Source: Firmicutes bacterium UBA1702
GTDB taxonomy: Bacteria; Bacillota; Clostridia; Peptostreptococcales; Anaerovoracaceae
Assembly: GCA_002320005.1 (NCBI GenBank)
Contig: DCJK01000010.1
Span: forward strand, 1 to 5,092
DNA: 5,092 nucleotides
Reading direction: 5' to 3'
Part shown: positions 4,956-5,092 of the stretch, piece by piece
Position numbering within the stretch: the first letter of the stretch is position 1
Layout: each line of letters begins with the position of its first letter
Made by a program: the position numbers and the translations under genes
The notes under the pieces: model-generated
What the model was told of the DNA's origin: nothing
The model's input: only the letters and a program-made list of their open reading frames with translations
Databases searched by the model: none

Positions 4956-5021
4956 GACAACAAAACAGGCTGAATATCTCGCACTTTCCCGGTGCTTTAT
5001 ACTCAGCCTTTATTTGTTGTC
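4956..5021. repeat. Long nested hairpin at the right edge
   Basis: GACAACAAA (4956-4964) pairs with TTTGTTGTC (5013-5021), GGCTGA (4968-4973) with TCAGCC (5003-5008), TAT (4975-4977) with ATA (4999-5001), and GCAC (4981-4984) with GTGC (4992-4995), with small internal loops. At 66 bases it is one of the two longest folds of the region. Confidence 0.8.
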
Positions 5022-5092
5022 AGCAGCCCCCGTTTCGTGGTCTGCGTGTAGTTCCTTGTAAACTGAACTAAATGGAGATGCCAATACCATAT

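Larger units (their letters stand above)
4552..5071. other. GC-rich, stem-loop-dense region without a convincing gene
   Basis: About 520 bases hold at least seven inverted repeats in close succession (listed separately). Open frames exist on both strands, but they overlap each other, lack ribosome sites, recognisable motifs and natural-looking composition, and run straight through the hairpins, so they are judged spurious. The composition is GC-richer than the resistance genes and closer to the regulator gene, suggesting element backbone. Dense hairpins next to the cargo fit an origin of transfer, a single-strand replication origin or a leading region; this is inference, as no relaxase gene is in view. 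Confidence 0.55.

Noticed and set aside
4565..5071. 168-codon plus-strand open frame and overlapping frames on both strands
   Set aside because: There is no ribosome site, domain or coding-like composition, it is rich in Pro, Arg and Cys, and it runs through several hairpins; long frames are expected by chance in GC-rich DNA.
5072..5092. Start of a gene at ATG 5072 or ATG 5078 running off the right edge
   Set aside because: Only seven codons are visible, there is no ribosome site at a useful distance, and GGAG touches the second ATG directly.

Overview
The window looks like part of an integrated mobile element of a gut-type Firmicute, most likely a clostridium. The pointers are strong AGGAGG-type ribosome binding sites, a mosaic of AT-rich resistance genes beside GC-richer backbone DNA, and Gram-positive-style aminoglycoside nucleotidyltransferases. 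Species cannot be fixed from the sequence, because such elements also move to enterococci, streptococci and Campylobacter.

Left edge (1-275). The first 21 bases read as the 3' end of a tRNA (T-loop, T-stem and acceptor strand), followed by an intrinsic terminator. This is a classic attachment-site setting for an integrative element. A second, symmetrical terminator follows. On the minus strand it sits directly behind a short lysine/glutamate-rich reading-frame tail that looks like a gene remnant or a small protein. A plus-strand promoter-like site with a dyad lies at 241-269.

Gene block (297-4477). All five genes point rightward: a Cro/C1-type DNA-binding regulator, a nucleoside phosphorylase, an ANT(9)/AadA-type spectinomycin nucleotidyltransferase, a small P-loop kinase, and an ANT(6)-type streptomycin nucleotidyltransferase. 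No convincing terminator interrupts the series, so one long transcript from the regulator promoter is possible. Two copies of a roughly 135-bp, strongly folded repeat lie behind the ANT(9) gene and behind the kinase gene. A different 20-bp direct repeat brackets the kinase plus ANT(6) segment. This gives a gene-repeat-gene-repeat-gene layout and suggests stepwise growth of the cluster by recombination. Both antibiotic enzymes are known types; the kinase and the phosphorylase are the uncharacterised passengers.

Right edge (4478-5092). After an AT-only inverted repeat, the DNA turns GC-rich and appears non-coding. It holds at least seven stem-loops in about 470 bases, several of them nested. 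Two adjacent hairpins at 4897-4947 resemble the layout of a relaxase origin of transfer, so the region may be the transfer origin or leading region of the element. No relaxase, integrase or transposase gene is visible in the window, so the mobile-element reading is inference.
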